Assembly (NCBI RefSeq): GCF_016862775.1
Contig: NZ_BONP01000006.1
Coordinates: 124,001 to 188,000, forward strand
Source: Cellulomonas phragmiteti
GTDB lineage: Bacteria; Actinomycetota; Actinomycetes; Actinomycetales; Cellulomonadaceae
Length of the DNA stretch: 64,000 nucleotides
Direction: 5' to 3'
In this document: positions 29,322-38,482 of the stretch, one piece after another
Layout: every line of letters starts with the position of its first letter
How positions within the stretch are numbered: the stretch's first letter is position 1
The notes under the pieces: generated by a model
The model's input: the letters and a program-made list of their open reading frames with translations, nothing else
Database searches by the model: none
Told to the model about the DNA's origin: nothing
Translations under genes and position numbers: made by a program

Positions 29322-29990
29322 ATGGAGAAGTTCACCCAGCACACCGGGGTCGGCGTCCCGCTGCGACGCAGCAACGTCGACACCGACCAGATCATCCCCG
29401 CCGTGTACCTCAAGCGGGTCACGCGCACCGGCTTCGAGGACGCCCTGTTCGCCGCGTGGCGCGGCGACCCGGGGTTCCTGCTCAACCAGGACGCCTACAA
29501 GGCCGGCTCGGTCCTCGTCGCCGGCCCCGACTTCGGCACGGGGTCCTCGCGCGAGCACGCCGTGTGGGCGCTGAAGGACTACGGCTTCCGGGTCGTGATC
29601 TCGGCGCGCTTCGCCGACATCTTCCGTGGCAACTCGGGAAAGCAGGGGCTCCTCGCCGCGCAGGTCGCCCAGGAGGACGTCGAGCTGCTGTGGAAGATCC
29701 TCGAGACGCGCCCCGGCACGGAGGTCACGGTCGACCTCGCGTCGCGCACCGTGACGTGCGACGACGTGGTCGTGCCCTTCCAGGTCGACGACTACACGCG
29801 CTGGCGGCTCATGGAGGGCCTCGACGACATCGGCCTGACGCTGCAGCACGCCGACGAGATCACGGCGTTCGAGCAGCGCCGGGAGCCGTGGCGGCCCGCC
29901 ACGCTGCCCGCGAAGCACCTGCCGCCGGTCGAGGTGCGCCCGGCCCGCCCGGTCGTGACGCTCGACCTGGGCCCCACGCGCGGCGTCTGA
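29322..29990 (+). CDS. leuD: LeuD, 3-isopropylmalate dehydratase small subunit
   Basis: A 222-residue small subunit that completes the LeuCD enzyme. It opens [33 protein letters not shown] and has the swivel-domain motif [21 protein letters not shown] followed by [19 protein letters not shown] (both partly quoted family hallmarks). The first segment is shown only to its VDTDQIIPA core. ATG is 30 bp after the leuC stop, with TAGGACC upstream. A strong hairpin follows. Confidence 0.98.
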   Translation: MEKFTQHTGVGVPLRRSNVDTDQIIPAVYLKRVTRTGFEDALFAAWRGDPGFLLNQDAYKAGSVLVAGPDFGTGSSREHAVWALKDYGFRVVISARFADIFRGNSGKQGLLAAQVAQEDVELLWKILETRPGTEVTVDLASRTVTCDDVVVPFQVDDYTRWRLMEGLDDIGLTLQHADEITAFEQRREPWRPATLPAKHLPPVEVRPARPVVTLDLGPTRGV

Positions 29991-30004
29991 CCTGCGCCAT
30001 CACC

Positions 30005-30039
30005 CGGACGGGCACGCGGAGGACCCGCGTGCCCGTCCG
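30005..30039 (+). terminator. Perfect 15-bp hairpin after leuD
   Basis: CGGACGGGCACGCGG (30005-30019) and CCGCGTGCCCGTCCG (30025-30039) pair completely around a 5-base loop, 14 bp after the leuD stop. It separates leuCD from murA. Confidence 0.85.
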
Positions 30040-30124
30040 CGCGCGTTGTGAGGGTTCTGCGAGAACCGCCGACCGGTGCCCGCGGATGACGCGCGCACCC
30101 CCCGAGGTGGGGGACGATGTGTCC

Positions 30125-31456
30125 ATGAGCGACCTGCTGTACGTCGACGGTGGCAACCCGCTGCGCGGCGAGATCACCGTCCGAGGAGCCAAGAACTTCG
30201 TCTCCAAGGCGATGGTCGCGGCCCTGCTCGGCGAGACGCCGAGCGAGCTGCGCAACGTCCCGGCGATCCGCGACGTCGCCGTCGTGTCCGGCCTGCTGCG
30301 CCTGCACGGCGTGCGCGTCGACATCGACGACGCGGCCGGCACGATCAGCCTCGACCCGACGGACGTCGAGTCCGCCCACGTGGCCGACATCGACGCGCAC
30401 GCGGGCTCCAGCCGCATCCCGATCCTCTTCTGCGGCCCGCTGCTGCACCGGCTCGGCGAGGCGTTCATCCCCGACCTCGGCGGGTGCCGCATCGGGGACC
30501 GTCCGATCAACTTCCACCTCGACATCCTGCGGCAGTTCGGTGCGGTGGTCGACAAGACCGACAACGGCATCCACATCCGCGCGCCGCACCGCCTGCAGGG
30601 CACCAAGATCGCGCTGCCGTACCCCAGCGTGGGAGCCACCGAACAGCTGCTCCTGACGGCCGTGCGCGCCGAGGGCATCACCGAGCTGGCGAACGCCGCC
30701 ATCGAGCCCGAGATCATGGACCTCATCAACGTCCTGCAGAAGATGGGCGCGATCATCTCGGTGGACACCGACCGCGTCATCCGCATCGAGGGCGTCGACC
30801 GGCTCATCGGCTTCCAGCACACGGCGCTGTCCGACCGCATCGAGGCGGCGTCCTGGGCCTCCGCGGCGCTGGCGACGGGCGGTGACGTCTACGTGCGGGG
30901 CGCGACGCAGCCCGAGATGACGACGTTCCTCAACACGTTCCGCAAGGTGGGCGGCGAGTTCACCATCGACGACCACGGGATCCGGTTCTTCCACCCCGGC
31001 GGCGACCTGCGCTCGATCCAGCTCGAGACGGACGTGCACCCCGGGTTCATGACCGACTGGCAGCAGCCGCTGGTCGTCGCGCTGACGCAGGCGCGTGGCC
31101 TGTCGATCGTGCACGAGACGGTCTACGAGAACCGGTTCGGGTTCGTCGACGCGCTCGTCGGCATGGGCGCCACGATCCAGGTCTACAAGGAGTGCCTCGG
31201 GGGTCGGCCGTGCCGCTTCGGCCAGCGCAACTTCTACCACTCCGCCGTGATCTCCGGCCCGACGCCCCTGTCGGCCGCCGAGATCGAGGTCCCCGACCTG
31301 CGCGGCGGGTTCAGCCACCTCATCGCGGCGCTCGCCGCCAAGGGCACCTCGGCCGTGCGCGGGATCAGCCTCATCGACCGGGGCTACGAGCGCTTCGCCG
31401 AGAAGCTGGAGGCCCTGGGCGCCCAGTTCAGCCGTGAGGAGGACGCGCGGCGCTGA
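30125..31456 (+). CDS. murA: MurA, UDP-N-acetylglucosamine 1-carboxyvinyltransferase
   Basis: A 443-residue EPSP-synthase-fold enzyme for the first committed step of peptidoglycan synthesis, transferring enolpyruvyl from PEP to UDP-GlcNAc. The catalytic, fosfomycin-reactive cysteine is present as C121 in LGGCRIGDRPINFH. An early RGAKNFVSKAMVAALL block matches the family, though it has F-V-S where many have N-A-A. C-terminal LRGGFSHLIAALAAKGTS is also typical. ATG at 30125; no close same-strand overlap with leuD. Confidence 0.96.
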   Translation: MSDLLYVDGGNPLRGEITVRGAKNFVSKAMVAALLGETPSELRNVPAIRDVAVVSGLLRLHGVRVDIDDAAGTISLDPTDVESAHVADIDAHAGSSRIPILFCGPLLHRLGEAFIPDLGGCRIGDRPINFHLDILRQFGAVVDKTDNGIHIRAPHRLQGTKIALPYPSVGATEQLLLTAVRAEGITELANAAIEPEIMDLINVLQKMGAIISVDTDRVIRIEGVDRLIGFQHTALSDRIEAASWASAALATGGDVYVRGATQPEMTTFLNTFRKVGGEFTIDDHGIRFFHPGGDLRSIQLETDVHPGFMTDWQQPLVVALTQARGLSIVHETVYENRFGFVDALVGMGATIQVYKECLGGRPCRFGQRNFYHSAVISGPTPLSAAEIEVPDLRGGFSHLIAALAAKGTSAVRGISLIDRGYERFAEKLEALGAQFSREEDARR

Positions 31457-31505
31457 CCCGGACGGCGGACGGATCGTCCCGCCGCCGCGGCTACCATCGG
31501 TTCCC

Positions 31506-32240
31506 GTGCCGTCGCCGCCGCGTTCCAACCTCGCCTACCGCAACGTCGCACGGATCGTGCGCACGTTCCTGTTCGCGACGACCCGCCCCGACTGGCACGG
31601 TGCCGAGCACCTGCCGGCCGACGGCGGGTTCATCGCCGTCGCCAACCACCTCACCGAGGTGGACCCGCTGACGTTCGCCCACTACCTCTGGGACCACGGG
31701 CACGTGCCGCGAGTCCTGGCCAAGGCCTCCCTGTTCCGGGTGCCGGTCGTCGGGCCGGTCCTGCGCGCGACCGGCCAGATCCCGGTCCACCGGGAGACGG
31801 CAGCCGCCGGCGACTCCCTGCGGTCGGCCGTGACGGCCGTCGAGCAGGGCGAGTGCGTCGCCGTCTTCCCCGAGGGCACGCTGACGCGCGACCCGGACCT
31901 GTGGCCGATGGTCGGGCGCACGGGCGTGGCGCGGCTCGCCCTCACCACCCGGGCGCCCGTCGTGCCCGTCGCGCAGTGGGGCATGCAGGACCTCCTCGCG
32001 CGCTACGGCAAGGTGCTCAGGCCCGTCCCGCGCAAGAAGGTCGTGGTCGTCGCCGGCCCTCCGGTCGACCTGTCCGACCTGTACGACCGCCCGCACGACA
32101 CCGCGACGCTGCGCGAGGCGACCGAGCGCGTCATGGCGGCCATCACGGAGCTGCTCGAGCAGGTCCGGGGCGAGCAGGCACCCGCCGAGCCGTTCGACAT
32201 GCGCCGGCGGCGCGCGACCGGCGAGGGGAGCGCGACGTGA
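31506..32240 (+). CDS. PlsC-type 1-acylglycerol-3-phosphate acyltransferase
   Basis: A 244-residue membrane-associated acyltransferase. Catalytic HX4D appears as NHLTEVDPLT (H at about 50), the substrate loop as VFPEGTLTRD, and VPVAQWGMQ completes the family pattern. It likely makes phosphatidic acid from lysophosphatidic acid. gpsA, which supplies glycerol-3-phosphate, starts within its stop codon (4-bp overlap), so glycerolipid synthesis steps are coupled. GTG at 31506 gives a normal N terminus; a longer frame upstream overlaps murA. Confidence 0.92.
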   Translation: MPSPPRSNLAYRNVARIVRTFLFATTRPDWHGAEHLPADGGFIAVANHLTEVDPLTFAHYLWDHGHVPRVLAKASLFRVPVVGPVLRATGQIPVHRETAAAGDSLRSAVTAVEQGECVAVFPEGTLTRDPDLWPMVGRTGVARLALTTRAPVVPVAQWGMQDLLARYGKVLRPVPRKKVVVVAGPPVDLSDLYDRPHDTATLREATERVMAAITELLEQVRGEQAPAEPFDMRRRRATGEGSAT

Positions 32241-33256
32241 CGCCGGCGGACGCGCCGCTGCGCGCGACCGTGCTCGGGTCGGGCAGCTGGGGGACGACGT
32301 TCGCTGCGGTGCTCGCGGACGCGGGCTGCGCCGTCACCGTCTGGGGCCGCGACGCCGCGACGGTCGAGGAGATCGCCCGCGACGGCCGCAACTCGCGCTA
32401 CCTGCCCGGCATCGACCTGCCGGCCGGCGTCACGGCGACGGGCGACGCGCGGGCTGCCGTGGCCGACGCCGACGTCGTGGCGGTCGCCGTGCCATCGCAG
32501 CGGGCGCGCGACGTGCTCGTGCCGCTGGCGGACGCCGTCCCCGGGCACGCGGTGGTCGTCTCGCTCATGAAGGGCGTCGAGCTCGACACCGACCAGCGGA
32601 TGAGCGAGGTGGTCGCCCAGAGCCTGGGCATCGACGCGGACCGCGTCGCCGTGCTGTCGGGCCCCAACCTCGCGCGCGAGATCGCGCAGCGGCAGCCCAC
32701 GGCCACCGTGGTCGCCTCGACGAGCGACGCGACCGCCCGGCTCGTGGCGCAGGCGTGCGCCTCGTCCTACTTCCGCCCGTACACGAACCCGGACGTCGTC
32801 GGCGTCGAGCTGTGCGGTGCGGTGAAGAACGTCATCGCGCTGGCCGTCGGCATCTCCCAGGGCCGCGGCATGGGGTACAACACGATGGCCACGGTCATCA
32901 CCCGGGGCCTGGTGGAGATCACCCGGCTGGGCCTCGCGCTGGGCGCCGACGCGGACACCTTCCCCGGGCTCGCCGGCATGGGCGACCTCATGGCCACGTG
33001 CGCGTCGCCCGACTCGCGCAACCACACCCTCGGGGTGCACATCGGCCGGGGGATGAGCCTCGACCAGGCCGTCGTGGCGACCGGAGGCACGGCCGAGGGG
33101 GTCAAGTCCTGCCGCTCGGTGCTCGAGCTGGCGACGTCGCTCGGCGTGGAGATGCCCATCACCTCCGCCGTGGTGCAGGTGCTGCACGAGGACCTGCCGG
33201 TCGACCGCCTGGCAGGTCTGCTCCTGGCGCGGCCCCACCGGGCCGAGGGCGTCTGA
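32237..33256 (+). CDS. gpsA: GpsA, NAD(P)H-dependent glycerol-3-phosphate dehydrogenase
   Basis: A 339-residue enzyme reducing dihydroxyacetone phosphate to sn-glycerol-3-phosphate. The Rossmann loop is LGSGSWGTTFA (about 11-21); VSLMKGVE, LSGPNLAREIA, the catalytic-lysine block GAVKNVIALAVGI and GMGDLMATC are all present. It follows plsC with a GTGA overlap. Length is standard. Confidence 0.97.
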   Translation: MTPADAPLRATVLGSGSWGTTFAAVLADAGCAVTVWGRDAATVEEIARDGRNSRYLPGIDLPAGVTATGDARAAVADADVVAVAVPSQRARDVLVPLADAVPGHAVVVSLMKGVELDTDQRMSEVVAQSLGIDADRVAVLSGPNLAREIAQRQPTATVVASTSDATARLVAQACASSYFRPYTNPDVVGVELCGAVKNVIALAVGISQGRGMGYNTMATVITRGLVEITRLGLALGADADTFPGLAGMGDLMATCASPDSRNHTLGVHIGRGMSLDQAVVATGGTAEGVKSCRSVLELATSLGVEMPITSAVVQVLHEDLPVDRLAGLLLARPHRAEGV

Positions 33257-33274
33257 CGCCCCGCCGCCGACGAC

Positions 33275-33306
33275 CTGACCGCGTCGGGCGGACCCGCCGC
33301 GGTCAG
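33275..33306. terminator. 9-bp inverted repeat between gpsA and the PLP gene
   Basis: CTGACCGCG (33275-33283) and CGCGGTCAG (33298-33306) pair with a 14-base loop. One arm overlaps the stop codon of the convergent PLP gene. It could serve both directions. Confidence 0.45.
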
Positions 33307-34526
33307 CTCCCCGCCGCGGCGCTCAGCGCACGGTCGAGGTCCGCCCACAGGTCCTCGACGTCCTCGATGCCGACGGACAGCCGCACGAGGTCCTGCGGGA
33401 CGGTCGCGGACTCGGTCGCGAAGCGGCGGCGACGCTCGAGCGTCGACTCCACCCCGCCGAGGCTCGTGGCCGGCACCCACAGGTCGACGGCGGCGACGAG
33501 CGCGTCGGCCCCGGCAGGACCGCCGACGGGTCGCAGCCCGATGATGGCACCGAAGCCGTCCATCTGGGCCGCCGCCCGAGCGTGCCCCGGGTCGTGCGGC
33601 AGCCCGGGGTAGCGGACCTCGACGACGTGCGCGTGCTCCGCGAGCCTGCGGGCCAGCTCGCCGGCGTTGGCCTGGGCGCGCTCGACCCGCAGCGCGAGCG
33701 TGCGCAGGCCCCGCAGCGCGAGCCACACCTCGAACGGTCCGGCGATCGCGCCGTGCGTCGTGCGGTGCGCCACCAGCCGCGCGTGCAGCGCCGGGTCGTC
33801 GGTGACCGTGGCGCCGAGGACGACGTCCGAGTGCCCCGCCAGGTACTTGGTGACGGAGTGCACGACGACGTCCGCGCCGTGCGCGAGGGGGCGCTGCACG
33901 AGCGGCGTCGCGAACGTGCTGTCGACGACGACGAGGCATCCCGCGTCGTGCGCCGCGGCGACGAGCGCCGGCACGTCGGCCACCTCGAGCATCGGGTTGG
34001 TCGGCGACTCCAGCCACAGCATCGCCGCGGGCTCGCCGTCACCGCGTACCGCCGCGACGACGGCGTCGGTGTCCGCGACGTCGACGGCGTCCACCCGCAG
34101 CAGGCCGCGCTCGGCCTGCTCGCGCAGGAGCACGAGCGTGACCTGGTAGGCGTGGCGCGGCACCACGACGCGACCGCCCACGGGGACGAGCGCGAGGGCG
34201 GCGTCGATGGCCGCCATCCCGGAGGCGAAGACGGTGGCCGGGGGACCGCCGCCCGGTCGCCCCGTCGCCGCGTGGTCGGTCCGCTCGAGCGCCGCCAGGG
34301 CCTCCTCGAAGGGCTCCCAGGCGGGGGTGCCGATCCGCCCGTACAGGTGCTCCCCGGCCGGCGGCGTGCCCTGCGAGACGAACGTCGACGTCAGCACGAC
34401 CGGCGGGTTGAGCGACCCGCCCGGCGCGCGCGGGGGGCGTCCCGCGCTGACCGCGAGCGTGCGCGGTGACGGGCCGCCCGCCGGGGAGCGGTGCGGGCTC
34501 GGGGGCGTGGGTGCCGGGGTCGTCAC
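33303..34526 (-). CDS. PLP-dependent trans-sulfuration-family enzyme
   Basis: A 407-residue fold-type I enzyme of the Cys/Met metabolism family (cystathionine gamma-synthase/lyase type). PLP lysine lies in HSVTKYLAGHSDVVLG, the aspartate contacting the pyridine nitrogen in CLVVVDSTFATPL, and GVESTLERR is the C-terminal family block. YGRIGTPAWEPFEEALAALE near the N terminus holds the phosphate-contact tyrosine. Whether it is a synthase or lyase cannot be decided from sequence. GTG start; convergent with gpsA and divergent from ddl. Confidence 0.88.
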   Translation of the reverse strand: MTTPAPTPPSPHRSPAGGPSPRTLAVSAGRPPRAPGGSLNPPVVLTSTFVSQGTPPAGEHLYGRIGTPAWEPFEEALAALERTDHAATGRPGGGPPATVFASGMAAIDAALALVPVGGRVVVPRHAYQVTLVLLREQAERGLLRVDAVDVADTDAVVAAVRGDGEPAAMLWLESPTNPMLEVADVPALVAAAHDAGCLVVVDSTFATPLVQRPLAHGADVVVHSVTKYLAGHSDVVLGATVTDDPALHARLVAHRTTHGAIAGPFEVWLALRGLRTLALRVERAQANAGELARRLAEHAHVVEVRYPGLPHDPGHARAAAQMDGFGAIIGLRPVGGPAGADALVAAVDLWVPATSLGGVESTLERRRRFATESATVPQDLVRLSVGIEDVEDLWADLDRALSAAAGS

Positions 34527-34603
34527 GCGTCGCAGGGTACGCCGGACGGCGGTGGTGCGTGCGCGGCACCCGGGCGCGGTCGGGAGGGTAGGGTCTGTGC
34601 GCG

Positions 34604-35776
34604 ATGGACGCCACGAGGATCGCCCCGACCGACGACGGCAGCCCCACCGCGAGCGGCGGTACCTCGGGAGGTCGGCGCCCCCGGGTCATGGTGCTGTTCG
34701 GCGGCCGGTCCGGCGAGCACGCGATCAGCTGCGCGACCGCGGGCGGCGTGCTGCGGGCGATCGACCGCGACCGGTACGACGTCGTCGCGGTCGGCATCAC
34801 GCGGGCGGGCCAGTGGGTCCTGGCGGACGACGACCCGGACCGCTGGGTCATCCGCGACGGGCGTCTGCCCGAGGTCGAGGACACGGCCACCCACGTGCTG
34901 CTGCCGCAGGGCACCGCGGACCGCGAGGTCCGGGTGGTGCGCGACGGCGAGCTGGCCGCGCCCCTGGGTGCCGTGGACGTGGTCTTCCCCCTGCTGCACG
35001 GCCCGTTCGGGGAGGACGGCACCCTGCAGGGACTGCTCGAGCTGGCCGACGTCCGCTACGTGGGGTCGGGCGTGCTGGCCTCGGCGGTCGGCATGGACAA
35101 GCACATGATGAAGCTCGTGCTGGCCGGCTCGGGGCTCACCGTGGGCCCGTTCCGCGTCCTGCCCGCCGGTCGCGAGGTCGACGCCGCGACGTACGGCGCG
35201 GTCGTCGCCGACCTCGGTCTGCCGCTGTTCGTCAAGCCGGCCCGCGCGGGATCGAGCCTGGGCATCTCCCGCGTCGACGACGCGGCGGACCTGCCGGCCG
35301 CCGTCGCCGCCGCGCGGGAGCACGACCCCAAGGTGATCGTCGAGGCCGCCCTCGTCGGCCGGGAGATCGAGTGCGGCGTGCTCGGCGGGCGCGCAGGTGC
35401 CTCGCCGCGCGCCTCGCTGCCGGGCGAGATCCTCGTGACCGACACGCGGCACGCGTTCTACGACTTCGAGGCGAAGTACCTCGACGAGGCGGGCGTGACC
35501 CTGGCGTGCCCGGCCGACCTGCCGGCCGACGTCGTCGCGCGCGTGCAGGACGTCGCCGTGCGGGCCTTCGAGGCCGTGGGGTGCGAGGGCCTGGCACGCG
35601 TGGACGTGTTCGTGGCGGACGACGGCAACGTCGTGGTCAACGAGATCAACACGATGCCCGGCTTCACGCCGTACTCGATGTACCCGCGGATGTGGGACGT
35701 CACGGGCGTCGACTACGCGACGCTCGTCGACGAGCTCGTCGGGCTGGCCCTCGAGCGTCCGACGGGTCTGCGCTGA
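34604..35776 (+). CDS. ddl: D-alanine--D-alanine ligase
   Basis: A 390-residue ATP-grasp ligase that makes the D-Ala-D-Ala end of peptidoglycan precursors. VMVLFGGRSGEHAISCATA opens the fold, then PLLHGPFGEDGTLQGLLEL, the ATP-binding PLFVKPARAGSSLGISRV and the metal-binding NEINTMPGFTPYSMYPRM. The tyrosine seen in D-Ala ligases of the D-Ala-D-Ala class is at YVGSGVLASAVGMDK; nothing suggests lactate specificity. ATG at 34604. Confidence 0.97.
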   Translation: MDATRIAPTDDGSPTASGGTSGGRRPRVMVLFGGRSGEHAISCATAGGVLRAIDRDRYDVVAVGITRAGQWVLADDDPDRWVIRDGRLPEVEDTATHVLLPQGTADREVRVVRDGELAAPLGAVDVVFPLLHGPFGEDGTLQGLLELADVRYVGSGVLASAVGMDKHMMKLVLAGSGLTVGPFRVLPAGREVDAATYGAVVADLGLPLFVKPARAGSSLGISRVDDAADLPAAVAAAREHDPKVIVEAALVGREIECGVLGGRAGASPRASLPGEILVTDTRHAFYDFEAKYLDEAGVTLACPADLPADVVARVQDVAVRAFEAVGCEGLARVDVFVADDGNVVVNEINTMPGFTPYSMYPRMWDVTGVDYATLVDELVGLALERPTGLR

Positions 35777-35789
35777 CCTCACCCGCGCC

Positions 35790-35811
35790 GTGCTCGCGCC
35801 GGCGCGGGCAC
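35790..35811. terminator. Hairpin between ddl and DUF3515 gene
   Basis: GTGCTCGCG and CGCGGGCAC arms pair with one G-U around a 4-base GC loop core, in the 36-bp gap between convergent genes. Confidence 0.5.
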
Positions 35812-35812
35812 G

Positions 35813-36286
35813 TCACAGGCACCGGCGCTCCTGCTCCGTGAGCGCGACGGCCGGTCCCAGCAGGTCGACGAACGACGTCGAGCGCGTCGTCGCGACCGCC
35901 TGCGGCACGACCAGCTCGACGGCCGGCACCCGCCCGTAGGTGGTGAACGTCCACCGCCCGTCGTCCTCGACCACCACCCAGTCGACCGTCGGGCCCTGCG
36001 GTGTCGTGACGGACTGGCACCGCTCGGTCGTCGGCCCCAGCGGCTCGACGCCGCACCGCAGGACCACGGCCGCCCGGGGGTCGCCCCACGCCGCGGTCGC
36101 CTGCGCGTCGGTGTCGACCCGGTCCAGGCCGTCCCCGAGCGAGGCGGGCAGCGCGAGCACGACGGACGCGCAGACGGGGTCGGTCGCGTGGGGGGCGACG
36201 GTGACGTGCGCCGTGGACGCGCACGCCGACAGGGCCAGGAGCGCACCGCACGCGGCAGCCGTCGTGGTGGTGGGACGGTGGGGCAC
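35813..36286 (-). CDS. DUF3515 family lipoprotein
   Basis: A 157-residue protein with a signal peptide and lipobox LSAC (cysteine at about 22), then a DUF3515 domain: DPVCASVVLALPASLG, VVLRCGVEPLGPTTERCQSV and VDWVVVEDDGRWTFTTYGRVPAVELVVP. Four cysteines in the mature part could form disulfides outside the cell. Function is unknown; the ddl-DUF3515-thiL order is conserved in actinobacteria. GTG start. Confidence 0.88.
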   Translation of the reverse strand: MPHRPTTTTAAACGALLALSACASTAHVTVAPHATDPVCASVVLALPASLGDGLDRVDTDAQATAAWGDPRAAVVLRCGVEPLGPTTERCQSVTTPQGPTVDWVVVEDDGRWTFTTYGRVPAVELVVPQAVATTRSTSFVDLLGPAVALTEQERRCL

Positions 36287-36377
36287 GCCGCCACGCTACC
36301 CGCCGCCGCGGTGCGCGGACCGCCCCGCGCGTCGGGCGCCGCTGCGGCCGGGCGCGCGGAGCGTCTAGCGTGGGCGC

Positions 36378-37355
36378 GTGCCTGCCGAGAGCCCCGTCGT
36401 CGCCGATCTCGCCGAGCAGGACCTGCTCGACCGCATCTTCCCGCACCTGCCCGTCGGGTCGCGGACCCTCGTGCCGCCGGGGGACGACGCCGCGGTCGTC
36501 GTCGCACCCGACGGGCGGTACGTCGTGACGTGCGACGTCCTCGTCGAGGACGTGCACTTCCGTCGCCGCTGGTCCAGCGGCGAGGACGTGGGGCGCCGGG
36601 CGGCGATGCAGAACCTCGCGGACGTGGCCGCGATGGGCGCCCGGCCCGTCGCGCTGGTGGTGGGGCTCGTCACGCCGGGGAGCACGCCGGTGGCCTGGGT
36701 CGAGGGGCTCGCCCGCGGTCTGGGCGACGCGTGCCGTCCGCTGGACGTCGGGGTCGTCGGGGGTGACCTGTCGTCGGGACCGGTCCTGGTCGTGGCGGTC
36801 ACGGCGCACGGCGACCTCGAGGGGCGGGCGGCGGTGCGGCGCAGCGGGGCGCAGGTCGGTGACGTGGTCGCCCACGCCGGGCGCCGGGGGTGGTCGGCGG
36901 CCGGGCTCGCGCTCCTGACGGCCTCCCGCGCCGAGCTGGACCCCGGCCTCGTCGCCGCCTACCGGTCGCCCGAGCCGCACCTGGCCGCCGGGCCGGCCGC
37001 CGCGCTCGCCGGGGCGACCGCGATGCTCGACGTGTCGGACGGTCTGCTGCGGGACGGCCGCCGTCTCGCGCGTGCCAGCGGGGTCACCCTCGACCTCGAC
37101 GAGCCGACTCGAGCGTTCGCGGCGGACGCCGAGCGCCTCGCGTCCGCCGCCGGGACGCTGGGCGTCGACGTGACGGAGTGGCTGCTCACGGGCGGGGAGG
37201 ACCACGGGCTCCTGGCGACGTTCCCGCCGGACGTGCCGCTGCCGGACCCGTTCGGCGCGATCGGGACGGTGACCGCGAGGACGTCCGACCTCGTGCTGGT
37301 CGGCGGGCGTCCGCCCCGCGGCGGCACGACGGGGTGGGACCACTTCGGCAGCTGA
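36378..37355 (+). CDS. thiL: Thiamine-phosphate kinase
   Basis: A 325-residue AIR-synthase-like enzyme forming thiamine diphosphate from thiamine monophosphate. Key blocks: PPGDDAAVV (about 34-42), VTCDVLVEDVHFRR, NLADVAAMGARPVALVVGL, GGDLSSGPVLVVAVTAHG, MLDVSDGLLRDGRRLARASGV and TGGEDHGLLATFP. All are diagnostic. Thiamine synthesis genes are not nearby, which is usual. GTG start at 36378. Confidence 0.96.
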   Translation: MPAESPVVADLAEQDLLDRIFPHLPVGSRTLVPPGDDAAVVVAPDGRYVVTCDVLVEDVHFRRRWSSGEDVGRRAAMQNLADVAAMGARPVALVVGLVTPGSTPVAWVEGLARGLGDACRPLDVGVVGGDLSSGPVLVVAVTAHGDLEGRAAVRRSGAQVGDVVAHAGRRGWSAAGLALLTASRAELDPGLVAAYRSPEPHLAAGPAAALAGATAMLDVSDGLLRDGRRLARASGVTLDLDEPTRAFAADAERLASAAGTLGVDVTEWLLTGGEDHGLLATFPPDVPLPDPFGAIGTVTARTSDLVLVGGRPPRGGTTGWDHFGS

Positions 37356-37364
37356 CGACGCCGG

Positions 37365-37889
37365 TCAGCCGCGGCGGTACCGCACCTCGAGCAGGTCCGC
37401 CCCGCCGAGCGTCTCCAGGCGCTCGACGCCGTCGGGGGAGAAGCCGTGCCGGCGGTAGAAGTGCCGGGCGCGGGTGTTGTCGGACAGCACCCACAGCGAC
37501 ATCGGGGTGTGCTCGCCCGCCTCGGCCAGGACGGTGCGGATCAGGTCGCGTGCGACGCCGTGGCCCCACGTCCCGGGGTCGAGGTAGATCGAGTAGATCT
37601 CCCGCTCACCACGGCGCGCGTCCTCGTCGCGGCTCGGCCCGTACGACGCGAAGCCCAGCAGGCGCCCCGCGGACTCGGCGACGAAGGTCCGCACGTGGTC
37701 GGTGGGTCCCTGGGCGAGGTGCTCCGCCCACCGGCCGGCGCGTTCGTCGACGTCGAGGGCGCGCAGGTGCTCGTCGGGGACGATGCCCGCGTACGCCTCC
37801 TGCCACGACCGGACGTGCACGCCGGCGATGGCGGCCGCGTCGTCGGTGGTCGCGGGACGGATGGTGACCTCGTCGATGTGCTCGACCAT
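37365..37889 (-). CDS. GNAT family N-acetyltransferase
   Basis: A 174-residue acetyltransferase. The fold is read from IRPATTDDAAAIAGVHVRSWQEAYAGIVPD, then EIYSIYLDPGTWGHGVARDLI, in which GTWGHGVA is the acetyl-CoA pyrophosphate loop (usually Q/RxxGxG/A), and LWVLSDNTRARHFYRRHGF. The 'WQEAYAG(I/L)VPD' start is common in acetyltransferases of unknown substrate. ATG at 37889. It is convergent with thiL, 9 bp apart. Confidence 0.85.
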   Translation of the reverse strand: MVEHIDEVTIRPATTDDAAAIAGVHVRSWQEAYAGIVPDEHLRALDVDERAGRWAEHLAQGPTDHVRTFVAESAGRLLGFASYGPSRDEDARRGEREIYSIYLDPGTWGHGVARDLIRTVLAEAGEHTPMSLWVLSDNTRARHFYRRHGFSPDGVERLETLGGADLLEVRYRRG

Positions 37890-37925
37890 GGCGCCCACCC
37901 TGCCACAGGACACCGGCAGCACGAA

Positions 37926-37951
37926 GGCCCGCGAGCGGATGCTCGCGGGCC
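37926..37951 (-). terminator. 11-bp hairpin downstream of rpmB
   Basis: GGCCCGCGAGC (37926-37936) and GCTCGCGGGCC (37941-37951) pair perfectly around GGAT; on the minus strand it is followed by TTCGT. It lies 73 bp past the rpmB stop. Confidence 0.75.
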
Positions 37952-38024
37952 CTCGGCGTGTCGTCCGTGTCCCCGTGGTGTGCCGCCGCCGTGCGGCGGG
38001 GTGCGACGGGGCGGTGCGGTCGTG

Positions 38025-38216
38025 TCAGACCGCGCGCTGCACCTTGCCGGCCTTCAGGCACGAGGTGCACACGTTGAGGCGCTTGGGGGTGCCGGCGACG
38101 ACCACCCGCACCCGCTGGATGTTGGGGTTCCAACGCCGCTTCGTACGCACGTGGGAGTGCGAGATGCTGTGCCCGAAGCTCGGGCGCTTGGCGCAGACGT
38201 CGCAGTTGGCAGCCAC
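38025..38216 (-). CDS. rpmB: Ribosomal protein L28
   Basis: A 63-residue large-subunit protein. VAANCDVCAKRPSFGHSISH and the C-terminal NVCTSCLKAGKV supply two CxxC pairs, so this is the zinc-binding (C+) form. The middle TKRRWNPNIQRVRV is a family hallmark. GTG start at 38216 with AGGAGAAGAC upstream on the minus strand. It is divergent from the DAK2 gene, as in other actinobacteria, where rpmB-DAK2-recG order is conserved. Confidence 0.97.
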   Translation of the reverse strand: MAANCDVCAKRPSFGHSISHSHVRTKRRWNPNIQRVRVVVAGTPKRLNVCTSCLKAGKVQRAV

Positions 38217-38482
38217 GGTCTTCTCCTGGTTCTGTCCTGTCGCGGGCCGACGGGCGGCCCGGGGGGTCGTGCACGTGTCCCGCGCTCCTGCGCGTCGACC
38301 CGGCCCGGGGGCCGGGACCGCACGACGGTGCGTCGGAAGGTCTGGGGGGGTCCCGGACGCAGGTCCGGGCAACCGGGCAAGACTAGCCCATCGCCGCGGT
38401 AGCGCCCAAATGTCGGCGCGGTGCGGCACAGTAGCGGCACAGTGGGCGCGGACGGGAGCGGGTGGACACGAGGAGGACACGG